DNA from: Silene noctiflora
Taxonomy: Eukaryota; Streptophyta; Magnoliopsida; Caryophyllales; Caryophyllaceae
Direction of reading: 5' to 3'
NCBI GenBank assembly: GCA_009801015.1
Contig: VHZZ01006364.1
Span: 60,059-83,603, forward strand
Length of the DNA: 23,545 nucleotides
Part shown: positions 1 through 10,116 of the stretch, in pieces
How the letters are laid out: every line of letters begins with the position of its first letter
Position numbering within the stretch: position 1 is the first letter of the stretch
Made by a program: the position numbers and the translations under genes
The notes under the pieces: generated by a model
What the model saw: only the letters and a program-made list of their open reading frames with translations
The model's database searches: none
What the model was told of the DNA's origin: nothing

Positions 1-658
1 GAAAACCAATCATTATCTCAATCATGCTCATACATCACATCGTCACAACTACTTATACAATAACTGAGTCGGGAAAACCCTACCTGAAATGAAAGTCATA
101 ACGCTAGCTCAGGCATATCAGAATTTCTCCTCTACAAAGGCACTTCCTATACAAACAAACATCTAATTACAATTTACACAACAACTTATCCCCAAAACCC
201 CCAATCTACCCAATTAGGGTTTAAACAAGATCACTGAAATAACATAAAAACGATATGAAAATCTTACCCACTACACGACGAACGTAGCGGTATAAAAAGC
301 CCCAAATAACGACGAACACAACCCTTGATTTGAGAGTAAAAAAAAAGAGTAGATCTTTACATTGTTTGAGCGATGTAAAAAATTGTAAAAGTAAAAGTGA
401 AACTGAAGGATGCGTTGTTATATAAAATAATCTCTCTCTTTTACTTTAAAATCGAACCAGGTATAAAACCCGTAATAGCGCAGATACTCGATTGAGTAAT
501 TAGCATACTCGATCGATTACCTCTTACTCGATCAAGTTGTCTCAACTCGGTCGAGTAACTAAGAAACAAACTACTGCAAGAACACTGAACATAAGCTACT
601 CGGTAGAGTAGCCTCCACTCGATAGAGTACTCAACTGCCCAAAACCTGAGGTATTACA
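1..658. repeat. Repeat-like sequence, possible LTR fragment
   Basis: No gene is recognised. The right edge reads ...GGTATTACA on the plus strand, which is TGTAATACC on the minus strand, a start common among plant LTRs. Positions 486-629 carry six related palindromic motifs. I do not see a convincing primer-binding site or polypurine tract beside position 658, and the other end lies outside the window. A solo LTR, a truncated LTR or another repeat are all possible, so the LTR call is inference. Confidence 0.3.
486..629. repeat. Cluster of six ACTCGATCGAGT-like palindromic motifs
   Basis: Six 13-base variants of ACTC(G)(A/G)T(C/A/T)GAGTA start at 486, 507, 526, 545, 598 and 617. Most are near-palindromic. 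They are unevenly spaced (19-53 bases), so this is not a simple tandem array. Function is unknown; they could be a regulatory or variable part of a retroelement LTR. Confidence 0.65.
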
Positions 659-1286
659 GGGTGAGGCCGAGATGGAGGTTATGCTGGAGGTACGGGACGT
701 AGAGGATGGAATGGTGGAGGCATGATGGGGTAGGGTATTTGGAGGCCGTATTATATGAATTGTAGGGTGGTGGTTAGTGGTGGAGGTGGGGAGGGGGGCT
801 GCTGTGATAGGAGTTGAGAGGGACATCGTGGTCCGAGGTGTTAGGTGTGGTCACCACTGCGGTGAAGAGTCTGCTGGTGAATCCCAAGGTAGTCGATAAG
901 TGATGGTGAACGCTACTTCCAGTTGTCCAGGCGATGGTGGGTGGGGGAGGAAATAAGAGAGAAGATAACTAAAGCATTAAGAGGAGAACAAACAAGAGCG
1001 AGGAGTACGTAATATGGCTAAAAGCGTACAACAATGAGTAAAATTAAATGTATATTGCGTAAATAAACAGGTTACGAAATCTACAATAATTTTATATCCG
1101 ATTTTCATGTTTTACCTCTCATAAGTTAAAAATTCGAGAAAAAAAAAAGCCAAGTAATTCGACTAAAATTATGCAACATGAACTTATGGAAAGTGTATGG
1201 GTAGACAAAGTAAAATTTTTTAAAATTTAGTTATTTACTAAATCCAAAAATAATGTAAGTTTTAACGTTAAATTATATTTTTCGTT
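659..1286. other. Non-coding interval, nothing recognised
   Basis: Positions 659-960 are strongly G-rich on the plus strand (GGAGG/GGTGG runs). This creates a low-complexity Ser/Thr/Pro reading frame on the minus strand that I do not take as a gene. From about 1000 the sequence becomes AT-rich and featureless. Confidence 0.5.
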
Positions 1287-1289
1287 ACC

Positions 1290-1320
1290 ACCCGTACCGT
1301 GCAAGGGTTCAAAAACTAGT
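1290..1320 (+). mobile_element. Possible degenerate Helitron 3' terminus
   Basis: An imperfect hairpin (ACCC at 1290-1293 pairing with GGGT at 1305-1308) is followed a few bases later by CTAG at 1316-1319 and then T. Helitrons end in CTRR shortly after a small GC hairpin and insert between A and T. The hairpin has mismatches and I could not define a 5' TC end, so this is a weak call. Confidence 0.3.
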
Positions 1321-1372
1321 TTATTTAAAAAAAAAAAAAAAAAAAGAGTACCGATTAGTGACTACTGACTGT

Positions 1373-1469
1373 GAGTTGGTAAAGTTTCGCACACAACACT
1401 ACAACACCAAACAATCTCCACAAATTCTCCCTCTCTTTTGTCTCTACATCCAGAAAATCCCAGACGAAA
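1373..1469 (+). promoter_or_regulatory. Probable 5' leader of the SFC1-like gene, with pyrimidine patch
   Basis: The 97 bases before the start codon have no ATG and contain a CT-rich patch at about 1427-1446 (CTCCCTCTCTTTTGTCTCT), typical of plant core promoters and leaders. The start context (GAAAATGG) has A at -3 and G at +4. An A/T-rich TTTATTTAAAA at about 1320 could serve as a TATA element, but it runs into a poly-A tract and is uncertain. The transcription start is not known. Confidence 0.4.
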
Positions 1470-4400
1470 ATGGGAGATCAAAATGACATAAAACCCACAA
1501 AAAAGGTGATAATACCAGCATACATGAAGGCAGTATCAGGATCAATAGGAGGAATAATGGAGGCATGTTGTTTACAACCAATTGATGTTATCAAAACCAG
1601 ATTACAGCTTGACAGGTCTGGTAATTACAAGGGTATCCTTCATTGTGGTACTACTGTTGTTAATACTGAAGGTGTTAGGGCTCTTTGGAAGGGTTTGACT
1701 CCTTTTGCTACACATTTGACATTGAAGTATTCTCTTAGGATGGGTACCAATGCTCTTCTTCAGTCTGCTTTTAAAGATGGCCAAACCGGTGTCATTAGTA
1801 ATCAAGGGAGATTGGCTTCTGGGTTTGGCGCTGGTGTTCTTGAGGCTCTTGTTATCGTCACCCCTTTTGAGGTTTGTGTCTCTTTTCTTTGCTGCTTGAT
1901 TTCGAATGTTTGATTGCCCATTTGGGGACTTAGTTCTCATTGTAACGGGGCCGAACTAGGATTTTCAGTTATGGGAGCAATTAGGAATACAAAGAGGCTG
2001 TTTTCGAATGACCTGGGTTGATAGCTGCATCCAATGACTGATACTTCACTATGAAAACAATGAAAAAAATTTGAAAACAATCGAAAATTTTGACTATTTC
2101 AGATTCAGTGACTTTGTCATAGGATTCAGGGTGTATGTATGTTTGTATTTGACAAAAGTTAGTGCATGGTAGAACAGTTTTTTTTTTATTGGAGATGAAG
2201 TGGGGCCTTTATTTGATCTTTTTATGAACTTATAAATAAGGGTTTTAAAATTAAAAGTACTTGGAATTTAATGATGTGCTTTGGGTCTTTAGTTATTCTT
2301 TAGAGTTTAGATTAAGCTCCTTACAAATAGTTAAATTCACTTTTAGGATGGTTTGAGTTCTTGGAGAGACCTTGAATGATTGTTTGACTACACTTCCTGC
2401 ACAATGTAATGGACATGACAAACTGCATTTTACCAAGTTACTAGGTGGGGAGTGGGCTTTACAAAAAATTCGTTGGGGGTGACTTCGTTCAAGAGCAAAG
2501 TTGAAATTTTCAATTGATTTACTCGTCTCAGCGTGTCCCATGTCTAAATTTTATGGTATGTTTGGGAACCTTGAATTGGAATTCAATTCCGTAATTGAGA
2601 CATTTCAAGCGTTTGGGAACTTCTAGAATTTGGAATTAGAATTGGACTCAATTCCTTACCAATTCCAAGCTAGTTAAAATTTGGGGGTCTCAAATATCTT
2701 CCATATAGTAGTCATTTCAATTCCATCACTATTTACGTTTTATGTTGTGATGCAAATTTTATCGCAATATTTTTATTTATGATATTTTTTCCATTCGTAA
2801 ATATTTTTTATGACANTATTTATGTTTTTCAAATAGAAAACATTCGACGCCTTTGACCCATCTCCGTCTCGCCCAAATCCAATTCCATGGGTTTACCAAA
2901 CGAATTTTGGAATTGGATTTGGAATTGAATTCAAACATTTTGATTTCTACCATTGAAATCATGAAAATGAAATCAATTTCATTTTTCCAAACATTACCTT
3001 AAGAGTTTTAACTATTCTTGGATTGGCTTCGTCAACTTCTATGAGCTTTTTGATGAATCAGGACAAATTCTTTAATAGAGTATTTTCTTAGCCATTGCCC
3101 TTTGTGGATGGGTTTCAATACCTGAGTTGCTTTCTTGAATTTGTAACAACTTATGGAGTATATGTTTCATATTTGACATCCATCGATGTGCTGTGAAAAC
3201 ATGTCTATATTTGAGATGGGTGGTTTGGACCTATAAGTTCCATGTTTGTTAAGTTGAAGGGTTTCACATGTTCAATGATTAGCTATTAATAGGCTTTCCG
3301 GTTAAAATACAAGATATAGTTTGAGGTTTTGGTCATTTTTGGGTTTAAGTTTACTACACATTCAGATATACAGTGCAAGATGTTATGTCAGAAAGGATTT
3401 GAATTTTGGAGGAGATTTTGTATGACACAACAGTCTTGTAAAACTGAACTTCCTATATTGCGAAAAAGACAATTAAAGTTACATACTAACATTTACCATG
3501 TTAAGTGCTCCATACAGGTCTGTAGCATTGCTTGTTAATGAGCAAGAATGGGAAGGACAATTTTCGCAAGTATTTAGTGCAATAGGTTTGTCCAAGGCAT
3601 ACTTATACTTTTGAACTACGTGTCACTGGTTCAGGATGGTTTATTGTCGGTGCCGAGTGTTGACGGCACTGTCATGTTTATAAACTATTTAGATTGCGAT
3701 CAATTAAAGTCTCTCTCGTCTCACATTCTTTATGCCCTTTTCACGTTGGTGCAAGTTGGTGACCTTTCTAACTTAGTACTCTTGCTAGCTAGTAGCTACG
3801 GAGTACTACGTAATTTTTTCCCCTCTCTCGGGAGTCTCTGTCCTTGTCTACTGTTTACCATCTTAAATCTATTTCTGTTAGTGAAACTTCTAAACCCTTA
3901 TCTTTTGGTGTATCACTTAGTAAGAAAACACATTTGTTATTTTAAACAAACCACTTTTGTGTATTTCTGTAGCCACACACATGGTGAATTTGATCAGGAT
4001 GAGAAACTAAGGAATTGAGCGCATGCTAGATGATGCTGATATATATGGCAAGTTGTGTCAGAAGATGTGGCTTCTAAACTATATATAGTATTGAACTATT
4101 TACTCATTTTATTGCAGTGATATTTAACATCTTCCTGGTAAATAAAAGAGTTTTGAGGGAGTGTGAGAGGAGGAAGGGAAAGAAAAGAAGTTGAAAGTAG
4201 CTCAAAAATCTGAATTGTAAGTTTGGGGTCAGAAACTCAATCTGAATATATCAAAGTCTTCTATCTATAGAATGATGTATGATGTCATCGACAAAAAGGA
4301 AAAATAATTGATTTATAAAGGAATCTTAAACACCAAGGGCCACAAAGCCTTTCCTTTCATAAGTCCTATGATTTATATCTTTCAATGTACACTATTGAAT

Positions 4401-7400
4401 AGCTGAACCTTGTTTAGATGTTACTTGTAGTAAGAGCTCCATTTTTCTGTGGATTTGACTACTCGATCCTTGCTCATGAAAAGTCTAACATGTCAACTCA
4501 ATTGACCAATAGATCTGGATTTCCCGACGTCATGTAGGATTTGGTCCAATATTAATGATTGAAGCTTCTCGTCTTCTTTTGCCTCGATAGTGCCACAATG
4601 AATGAAGCTTTTCCACATTGCCACATAATGTGTGTGTGCCTTTTTTTGTGAGAAACTATATCATGTTCATGAGAATTGTTGAGGATGCCTTTTCTTGATA
4701 ATCCTTGTGTTGACCCAGTATCCAACAAGTGCCACATTACTTCGTTTTTTACAATATTTTGGCAGTAGACTGAACTATTGTCAATTTGTCTGTAAGGTTT
4801 CCGTAGAACATGCCAACCTTTGATGGAGTAAATTATCTGTTCAAGGCTTCTGACTTGCTAAACCTAATTGAGACTCAAATTTAATCCTTATCATAACCTC
4901 AATGCCTACAAAGAAGATCCCACTCAAAGGGGGTAAGAGTTTGGATGTACGGAACATCTCACCTTCAAGAAAAGAGAGATTATTTAAAGCAGACCAACTG
5001 AAAAACAGTGTGACCTTTTATCACTTCATAAAAAACAAAGTTTTGAGGATTTTATGAGCTAGTTTGATCAGTACACTTCATCACAACACAGAAAAATTAA
5101 TTATAGAAAGTATATCTAGAACTTTTAATTGGCGTGCTACTGAGAGCAGTATACTTTTATTGTCTGTCTGGCTGATTAACTACTGAATGAAGGTGGGAGG
5201 AAGCCGATGAAGAGGTTTTTTTTGAGTTTATTATTTGAGCTTTAGGAAATGGGGCGGTCATGTTACTAGGATTCAACCCAATGATTATTATGCTATTTTT
5301 GTAAATTGAGGATATATTTTTGACCAAGGTATGAAATTGTATATAGAGAATATGAAGTAAGATCCCATGTCATTCTATGCAGTTCTCGATGCATTTTTTT
5401 ATTTTTTTAAATCTTGAGTCATTTGGAAACAACCTCTTTGTGTTGCTAACACAAGGTAAGGTTGCTTACATCCGCCCTCCCCTTATCCCGCAATATGCAG
5501 GAGCCATTGAGGCATTGGGGTTATGTCGATTTCATGCTTTATGTGGAGTTGCTAATTTCATGCTATGCATTATATAAAAATGCTGCGAGGACCTCGTATT
5601 TCCCTTGAATTTTTATGCACATGTTGGTTATATGTGATTAATACTCTGCTTTAGCTGTTGAGAGGAATATATGCTTGTCAATACAACTAGAACAATGGGG
5701 CTTGATTGCTACATCTGTCAGTCTGGTTCTAGTCAATGGAAGTAGCAAATAATAGGGTGCCTTATGATTCAGAGTTGTTGGAGTTGCATATATAGTGTCA
5801 GGCAAAAGTCATTGCTTCCAGTAGACGTCAAATGTAGACTGTGGTCGTTGAAAAGTCTTTCTTCCTTTTGCCCTTGATATTGAGACCTTGTTTGGATAAG
5901 GCATTAGGAAGAAAGGGAAGGGGAGGGGGAGGCAGGGAGGAAGAGGGAAGGAGGAATGGAATGATGATTCCTCTATTGGAGGGATTTTTATTTGGCTTGT
6001 TCGGAGAAAAATGAATATCTCCATTAATTTGCTAACAAAACAAGGGGAATCGTTTCTCTTCCTTTCCCTCCAATTCCTTCCAGGCTTCCATCCAAACAAG
6101 GGGTAAATGTAGCAGTTATGAGAAGTGAGGGCCACACAATTGCCTTGTACTGGTTTTCTCAAGTTTTTGCTCAACAAACATCAAAATATTTACAGTGATG
6201 CGTGTCGAGCTAGGGTGTTGGGTCTCAATTGATGTGATGATTTTGATTCTACTAAAACCTTCTCATCCCTTACAAGCTGTATTTTTATATGAGAGCAATC
6301 AAGCAGGAAATAGAAGAAGATGGATGGCACAGGCTGTTTGTTTGAGAGAATAACGGTACACAGATTCTGTGTGAGAAGGCTTAACGAGTAGTCTCTTCTA
6401 CCTTTTGTCACTCATTCCAGCCTCCCTTTCTATTTTCTCTAGGATAAGTGTCGTATTGGTATTATGTATCCATATTCTTTAATGCCGTATCCAACATGGG
6501 TATTGTGTAGAAGTAGGAGTAAAAAAGTAGGGTAACATAAATCTTGAGGAGAAACAGGTACCTCCTTCTGTCCTCCTTTTAGCGAAATTTAAGAGCTCAT
6601 AGACAGAGATGTTATTGATAGTACTAGACTACTAGGTGGTATAATAAGAAAATCAACTTAGCGGAAAAAAAAATTAAAGCATGATAAAGACTCATGGAAA
6701 CTTAAGATTGTATGCAGATGAAATTTATTTATACCCTAAAATTTTGCATTGTTTTACCTTGGTGGGTACACATCACATAGAAAGTCGAGTGAGGTGAAAT
6801 TTTTTCTGGAAGGGCTTTTGAGTTTTAAGAAAACAGGGCCTTTGTATTTTTGATAGAACCAACATTTAAAAAGTGTATTGAGATACGCTTTGCTGCTCAG
6901 TATTATTCCATCTTCTTTATGTTGTCCCCATTTTAGTTTGGTTGTCATGTCGACTTTGATCGATTTTCTCACAATTATACAATATTTGCAACTTTTAAAA
7001 AATGATAATATGAAATTGTTGATTTGATAAATCACGTTAAACAACATTTTAGCAAAAATCGCTACATGTATTGAGAGAAACTAACTGTCAAAGACAAATA
7101 GGTAAAGTAGATTTGGAATGATGGTAGGTGCCTACAATCTATTATTGTTAGAATGCGGGTCGTGGATTCAGTGAATTTCCCTTTCTCCCTGCAATATGAG
7201 GCTTTTCTTATGTTCTGCTGCGTAACTTTCTAATTACATGTAACGGCTTTTCTCTTCTGTTTGATACAGGTGGTGAAAATCAGGTTACAACAGCAAAAGG
7301 GTTTGAGCTCTGAACTTTTGAAGTACAAGGGTCCTATACATTGTGCTCGCACGATCATACGTGAAGAAGGGATTTTTGGGCTATGGGCAGGTGCGTCTCC

Positions 7401-7806
7401 AACAGTCATGAGGAATGGAACTAATCAGGCAGCCATGTTCACTGCCAAGAACATGTTTGACATTGTCTTGTGGAAGAAACATGAAGGAGATGGTCAGGTT
7501 CTACTGCCATGGCAGTCGATGATTTCAGGTTTTCTGGCCGGGACAGCAGGTCCCATATGCACCGGTCCATTTGATGTCGTGAAAACAAGACTGATGGCAC
7601 AAAGTAAATCAGGGGGTGACCTCAAGTACACTGGCATGATTCATGCGATCCGAACAATCTATGCCGAGGAAGGGCTGAAGGCTTTGTGGAAGGGACTATT
7701 GCCAAGACTCATGAGGATTCCACCTGGCCAGGCTATTATGTGGGCCGTGGCAGATCAAGTTATCGGACTTTATGAGAAGAAATGCTTGCAGGCTGCATCA
7801 TATTAA
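1470..7806 (+). CDS. SFC1: Mitochondrial succinate/fumarate-type carrier (MCF/SLC25), complete, 2 exons
   Basis: Exons are 1470-1871 and 7270-7806 (stop TAA at 7804), joined in phase 0 by a GT-AG intron, giving 312 aa. The product belongs to the mitochondrial carrier family. It has three ~100-residue repeats, each with the Px[DE]xx[KR]x[RK] signature: PIDVIKTR (37-44), PFEVVKIR (132-139, rebuilt exactly across the splice junction) and PFDVVKTR (234-241). Each repeat has an EG motif before the second helix (E67-G68, E167-G168, E268-G269). The sequence matches the plant succinate-fumarate transporter (Arabidopsis At5g01340, about 309 aa, from memory), an inner-membrane exchanger of fumarate/succinate and, in Arabidopsis, citrate-type acids. 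There is no cleavable presequence, as is normal for the family. The ATG is the first in the leader, in good context. No frameshift or internal stop is present, so the gene looks functional. The family call is very sure; substrate is inferred from orthology. Confidence 0.95.
2554..2998. mobile_element. PIF/Harbinger-like MITE (TTA target duplication)
   Basis: The ends are inverted: TGGTATGTTTGGGAA on the left against GGTAATGTTTGGAAA from the right. They are flanked by TTA at 2551-2553 and 2999-3001. The interior repeats the words GGAATTGGA/GAATTCAATTCC in both orientations and encodes no protein. TTA duplications with GTTTGG-type ends fit non-autonomous PIF/Harbinger elements. The TIR is short and imperfect. 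One ambiguous base (2816) lies inside. Confidence 0.6.
5421..5522 (+). mobile_element. Truncated tRNA-derived SINE (Au/TS-like 3' part)
   Basis: GGAAACAACCTCTTTG, then ACAAGGTAAGGTTGCTTACA, a CCCTCCCC block, ATCCCGCAATATGC and AGGAGCC...GCATTGGGG follow in the order of the body of plant Au-type SINEs (recognised from memory of the GGTAAGG-CTGCGTAC / GACCC / CGGGAGC layout). The tRNA-like 5' part with A and B boxes is missing, so this is an old 5'-truncated copy within the carrier intron. Confidence 0.6.
5886..6101. mobile_element. Short inverted-repeat element (MITE-like, unassigned)
   Basis: CCTTGTTTGGATAAGG at the left end is mirrored by TCCATCCAAACAAGG at the right end, 216 bp overall. 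The interior is a purine-rich half (GGGAAGGGGAGG) followed by a pyrimidine-rich half (CTTCCTTTCCCTCC), so the two halves could pair as a long hairpin. No clear target-site duplication was found, so the superfamily is not assigned. Confidence 0.5.
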
Positions 7807-8613
7807 ATTATTTCAGCGAACTCTTTCCTTGTGCTCTCATCCTCAAAATGGAGGTGCAAAGCCACATATTGTGTTACAACCTTCTAGCTAACATCTATTT
7901 TTGCTTGAGTGATGGTTTTTAACAAATAATTGAAAGGAGTGATGCAGTACAAAGATAATCGTGACTTGAGGGAGCACAGATCTGATTGCCGATCCTTGAC
8001 AGTTATTCGAAGAGTTTGCTCAAGGAATTCTTTTTGCTGTATGACCGAGGAGAAACTATGTTATTCCTGGCTAATGATGCCAATTTTGATTATCTCACTT
8101 CATTTGCTTTTAATATTCAAATACTTTGTCATGGCCATGTTAGACAAAAGCTGTAAATTTGGGCCTTACCAGATTTGTCTTGAGAATATATATTCATTTC
8201 CCAGAAAACAAATTTTGGTTATGTTCCATAATATCATCAGATTGAGTTTAATTCATCCATCAAGTTTTGATATACATAGTAGTACATGATTGCGAGGTGG
8301 CCTATTTGTTGGTTGAGTGCCATTGTCGTTGTATACACATTACTAGGATGGTTTGCGAAGTAAACCACCCAGTGTCAACACACCGATACATGGCCTGATT
8401 TTTTTGGGACTTGATTTTGACAATATGACCAATTCAAAACCACCGACCTAGAATCACACGTTCTAAAGACCTAAATTGGCTTGCAATGACTAGTTTGTAG
8501 TTTTGTACTATATAAATGATCTAGCCTAAGCCGAAAAACCAAATCCAGCCCCATAATGACCCCATTAGATGTTATCCGATCATCAGGTCTCGCCTAAACT
8601 CTCATGTATGCTA
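7807..8613. other. 3' flank of SFC1-like gene, no gene
   Basis: This should contain the 3' UTR of the carrier gene, but no canonical AATAAA is obvious close to the stop codon. The reading frame at 7930-8289 is an unremarkable AT-rich frame with no recognisable motif. Confidence 0.5.
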
Positions 8614-8816
8614 CTCCCTCCGTCCCGGTCATTTGTTGTCTTTTTCCTTTTTTGGGTGTCTTAGTACAGTCCTTTCTATTTTAGGATTGCATTTGATGAG
8701 TAATTTGATCTTTTACCTTCAATTTACTCCACTTGTCATGTTATAATTGACTCCCTCCTCTTTCTTTGGTCTTTGTGCCAAAACCAAAGGACAACAAATG
8801 ACCGGGACGGAGAGAG
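8614..8816. mobile_element. Stowaway MITE (Tc1/mariner type), intact ends
   Basis: A 203-bp element has near-perfect 27-base terminal inverted repeats. The left end is CTCCCTCCGTCCCGGTCATT..., and the right end gives CTCTCTCCGTCCCGG... on the other strand, with one mismatch in the shown part. It is flanked by TA at 8612-8613 and 8817-8818. The CTCCCTCCGT end and TA duplication are diagnostic of Stowaway. There is no coding capacity. Confidence 0.9.
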
Positions 8817-8818
8817 TA

Positions 8819-9555
8819 TTTAATATGATAATGACCAACTAGTACAGATCCCGCGCCATTGCCATGTATATAGAGTTTTTTATTTTTTAGTGTATTAAAT
8901 TTGTACACCATAAATATTTAATATATCTCTCTTTTGTATTTTGATATGAAACAAAAAAAATTGAAATGGAAAACTAATCAAAGAAAATTAAATTAAGGTG
9001 TGATTTTTTTTAAATGAATTTTTTTGTCACGAAACTAATAGTAAATACTAAATATGTGTCTTATTAACATCTACAGTAATATATTATTGCATTATTCAAA
9101 AAATTAGCAACTTATACTTTATAGTTTAAAACCAATTTTAATTTATTTTAATGAAAAAATCATAATTATGAATTTAATTAAATGATTAGAGTTTAATTAT
9201 AAGAATATATTCATTAAAAATATAATAATGTAAAGAAATAAAGTTTACTTATTGCCTTATTTAGCTAGATGCCTTTTGGGGGGAAAACTAAGAGAATTTT
9301 TATTCTCTGAGTAGTAAGGGGGATTTAAACATGGATAATCCAATGTTTGGCTAGTTTAGGATTACCCAATAGCCCTGCATGTCTTGTCTGAAACTCGTAT
9401 ATATGCAAAAATAACCTTGATAATAACCAATTCAAACATGGATAATTTAAACCAATACAACCTAAAAATATAAACATATCCGACGTTCCGATCCGTCTTT
9501 GTCCAAAAGGATCAAAAGAACTTGTTTGCCAAAATCTTATCTAATTTGTGTTTTA
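8819..9555. other. AT-rich intergenic interval
   Basis: No gene is seen. A CTAGT at 8839-8843, followed by GATCCCGCGCC, resembles a decayed Helitron end on the minus strand, but the hairpin is not preserved. Positions 8870-9240 are extremely AT-rich. Nothing else is identifiable. Confidence 0.45.
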
Positions 9556-9747
9556 CAAAGCTTCTTACTTGTGACGGAAATTATCCGTCACAAGCTGAAG
9601 ACGGATACTAGCCTCTCACAATAAAACAAGTGGGAAAACAAGTGGGGTGAAATGGAGCATCACATGGATAATGCAACTTGCATATTGTGAGAGGGACACT
9701 ATCCGTTTTCAGCTTGTGACGGATAGTGTCCGTCTTCAATGAGAATC
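9556..9747. mobile_element. Mutator-like MITE with ~60-base TIRs
   Basis: Both ends carry the same complex inverted repeat: ...ATCCGTCACAAGCTGAA(G/A)ACGGATA...CTCTCACAAT, about 60 bases with scattered mismatches. Each arm itself contains a GTGACGGA/TCCGTCAC palindrome. A 9-base direct repeat TGTGTTTTA flanks the element (9547-9555 and 9748-9756), as expected for Mutator-type insertion. The element is 192 bp and non-coding, ending about 85 bp upstream of the predicted EBP1 TATA box. The superfamily rests on the TIR length and 9-base duplication. Confidence 0.75.
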
Positions 9748-9832
9748 TGTGTTTTATCTAACGGAAGAAGGAATATTGTAGACTTGAGTAGCGCGTTTGA
9801 GCAACAAAGAAACATCAACATTTAGGCCTCCA

Positions 9833-9839
9833 TATAAAA
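9833..9839 (+). promoter_or_regulatory. TATA box of the EBP1-like gene
   Basis: TATAAAA lies 284 bases before the start codon. Transcription would be expected to begin roughly 25-35 bases downstream, near the first telo-box. The leader from there to 10116 contains no ATG, which supports both the placement and the chosen start codon. Confidence 0.55.
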
Positions 9840-9860
9840 ACAAAACCAACATCATCTCAT

Positions 9861-9928
9861 AAACCCTAAAACTTTCCTCATTGCCACTCTTCCACCGCAC
9901 ACCTCTACTTGACCGGTATAAACCCTAA
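9861..9928 (+). promoter_or_regulatory. Two telo-boxes (AAACCCTAA) near the EBP1 transcription start
   Basis: AAACCCTAA occurs at 9861-9869 and again at 9920-9928, just downstream of the TATA box. In plants, telo-boxes near the transcription start are characteristic of ribosomal-protein and other translation/ribosome-biogenesis genes. This fits EBP1, a nucleolar ribosome-associated growth factor, and suggests co-regulation with the translation machinery. Confidence 0.65.
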
Positions 9929-10116
9929 TTTCCCCAATTCACTCCAATCGATCTTCTCCAATTACTTCCTCGCTTAAATTCGATTACTTATATTATTTCA
10001 GTTTAATCTCTGCCCAAAGTTTTAATCTTTTTGTTGTTTTGTTTTCTGGGTGTTTCAGTGATTTGCAGCTTAATTTGTCGTTTTTCTGGGTTTAGTTTGA
10101 AGAAGTTAGGGCAAAA

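Larger units (their letters stand above)
1872..7269 (+). other. Intron 1 of SFC1-like gene (5398 bp, element-rich)
   Basis: The donor is GAG|GTTTGT at 1872. The acceptor is a pyrimidine-rich stretch ending TGATACAG at 7269. The intron holds a Harbinger-like MITE, an Au-SINE-like fragment and an inverted-repeat element, each listed separately. Reading frames inside it (for example 3611-4018) have no recognisable homology and lie in ordinary AT-rich intron sequence. The intervals 1873-2550, 3002-5420, 5523-5885 and 6102-7269 show nothing else that I can name. Confidence 0.9.

Noticed and set aside
596..826. 76-codon minus-strand frame rich in Ser/Thr/Pro
   Set aside because: It arises from a G-rich plus-strand stretch and runs through the presumed repeat boundary at 658. 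No homology is recognisable.
3611..4018. 135-codon frame inside the SFC1 intron
   Set aside because: The surrounding exons join perfectly into a full-length carrier without it. It has no recognisable motif and lies in ordinary intron sequence.
7930..8289. 119-codon frame after the SFC1 stop codon
   Set aside because: It is AT-rich with no domain and no coding bias that I can see. It lies in the 3' flank of the carrier gene.
8839..8870. Possible minus-strand Helitron end (CTAGT next to a CCCGCGCC word)
   Set aside because: The hairpin expected before CTAG is not preserved and no 5' end was found. Mentioned only within the interval description.
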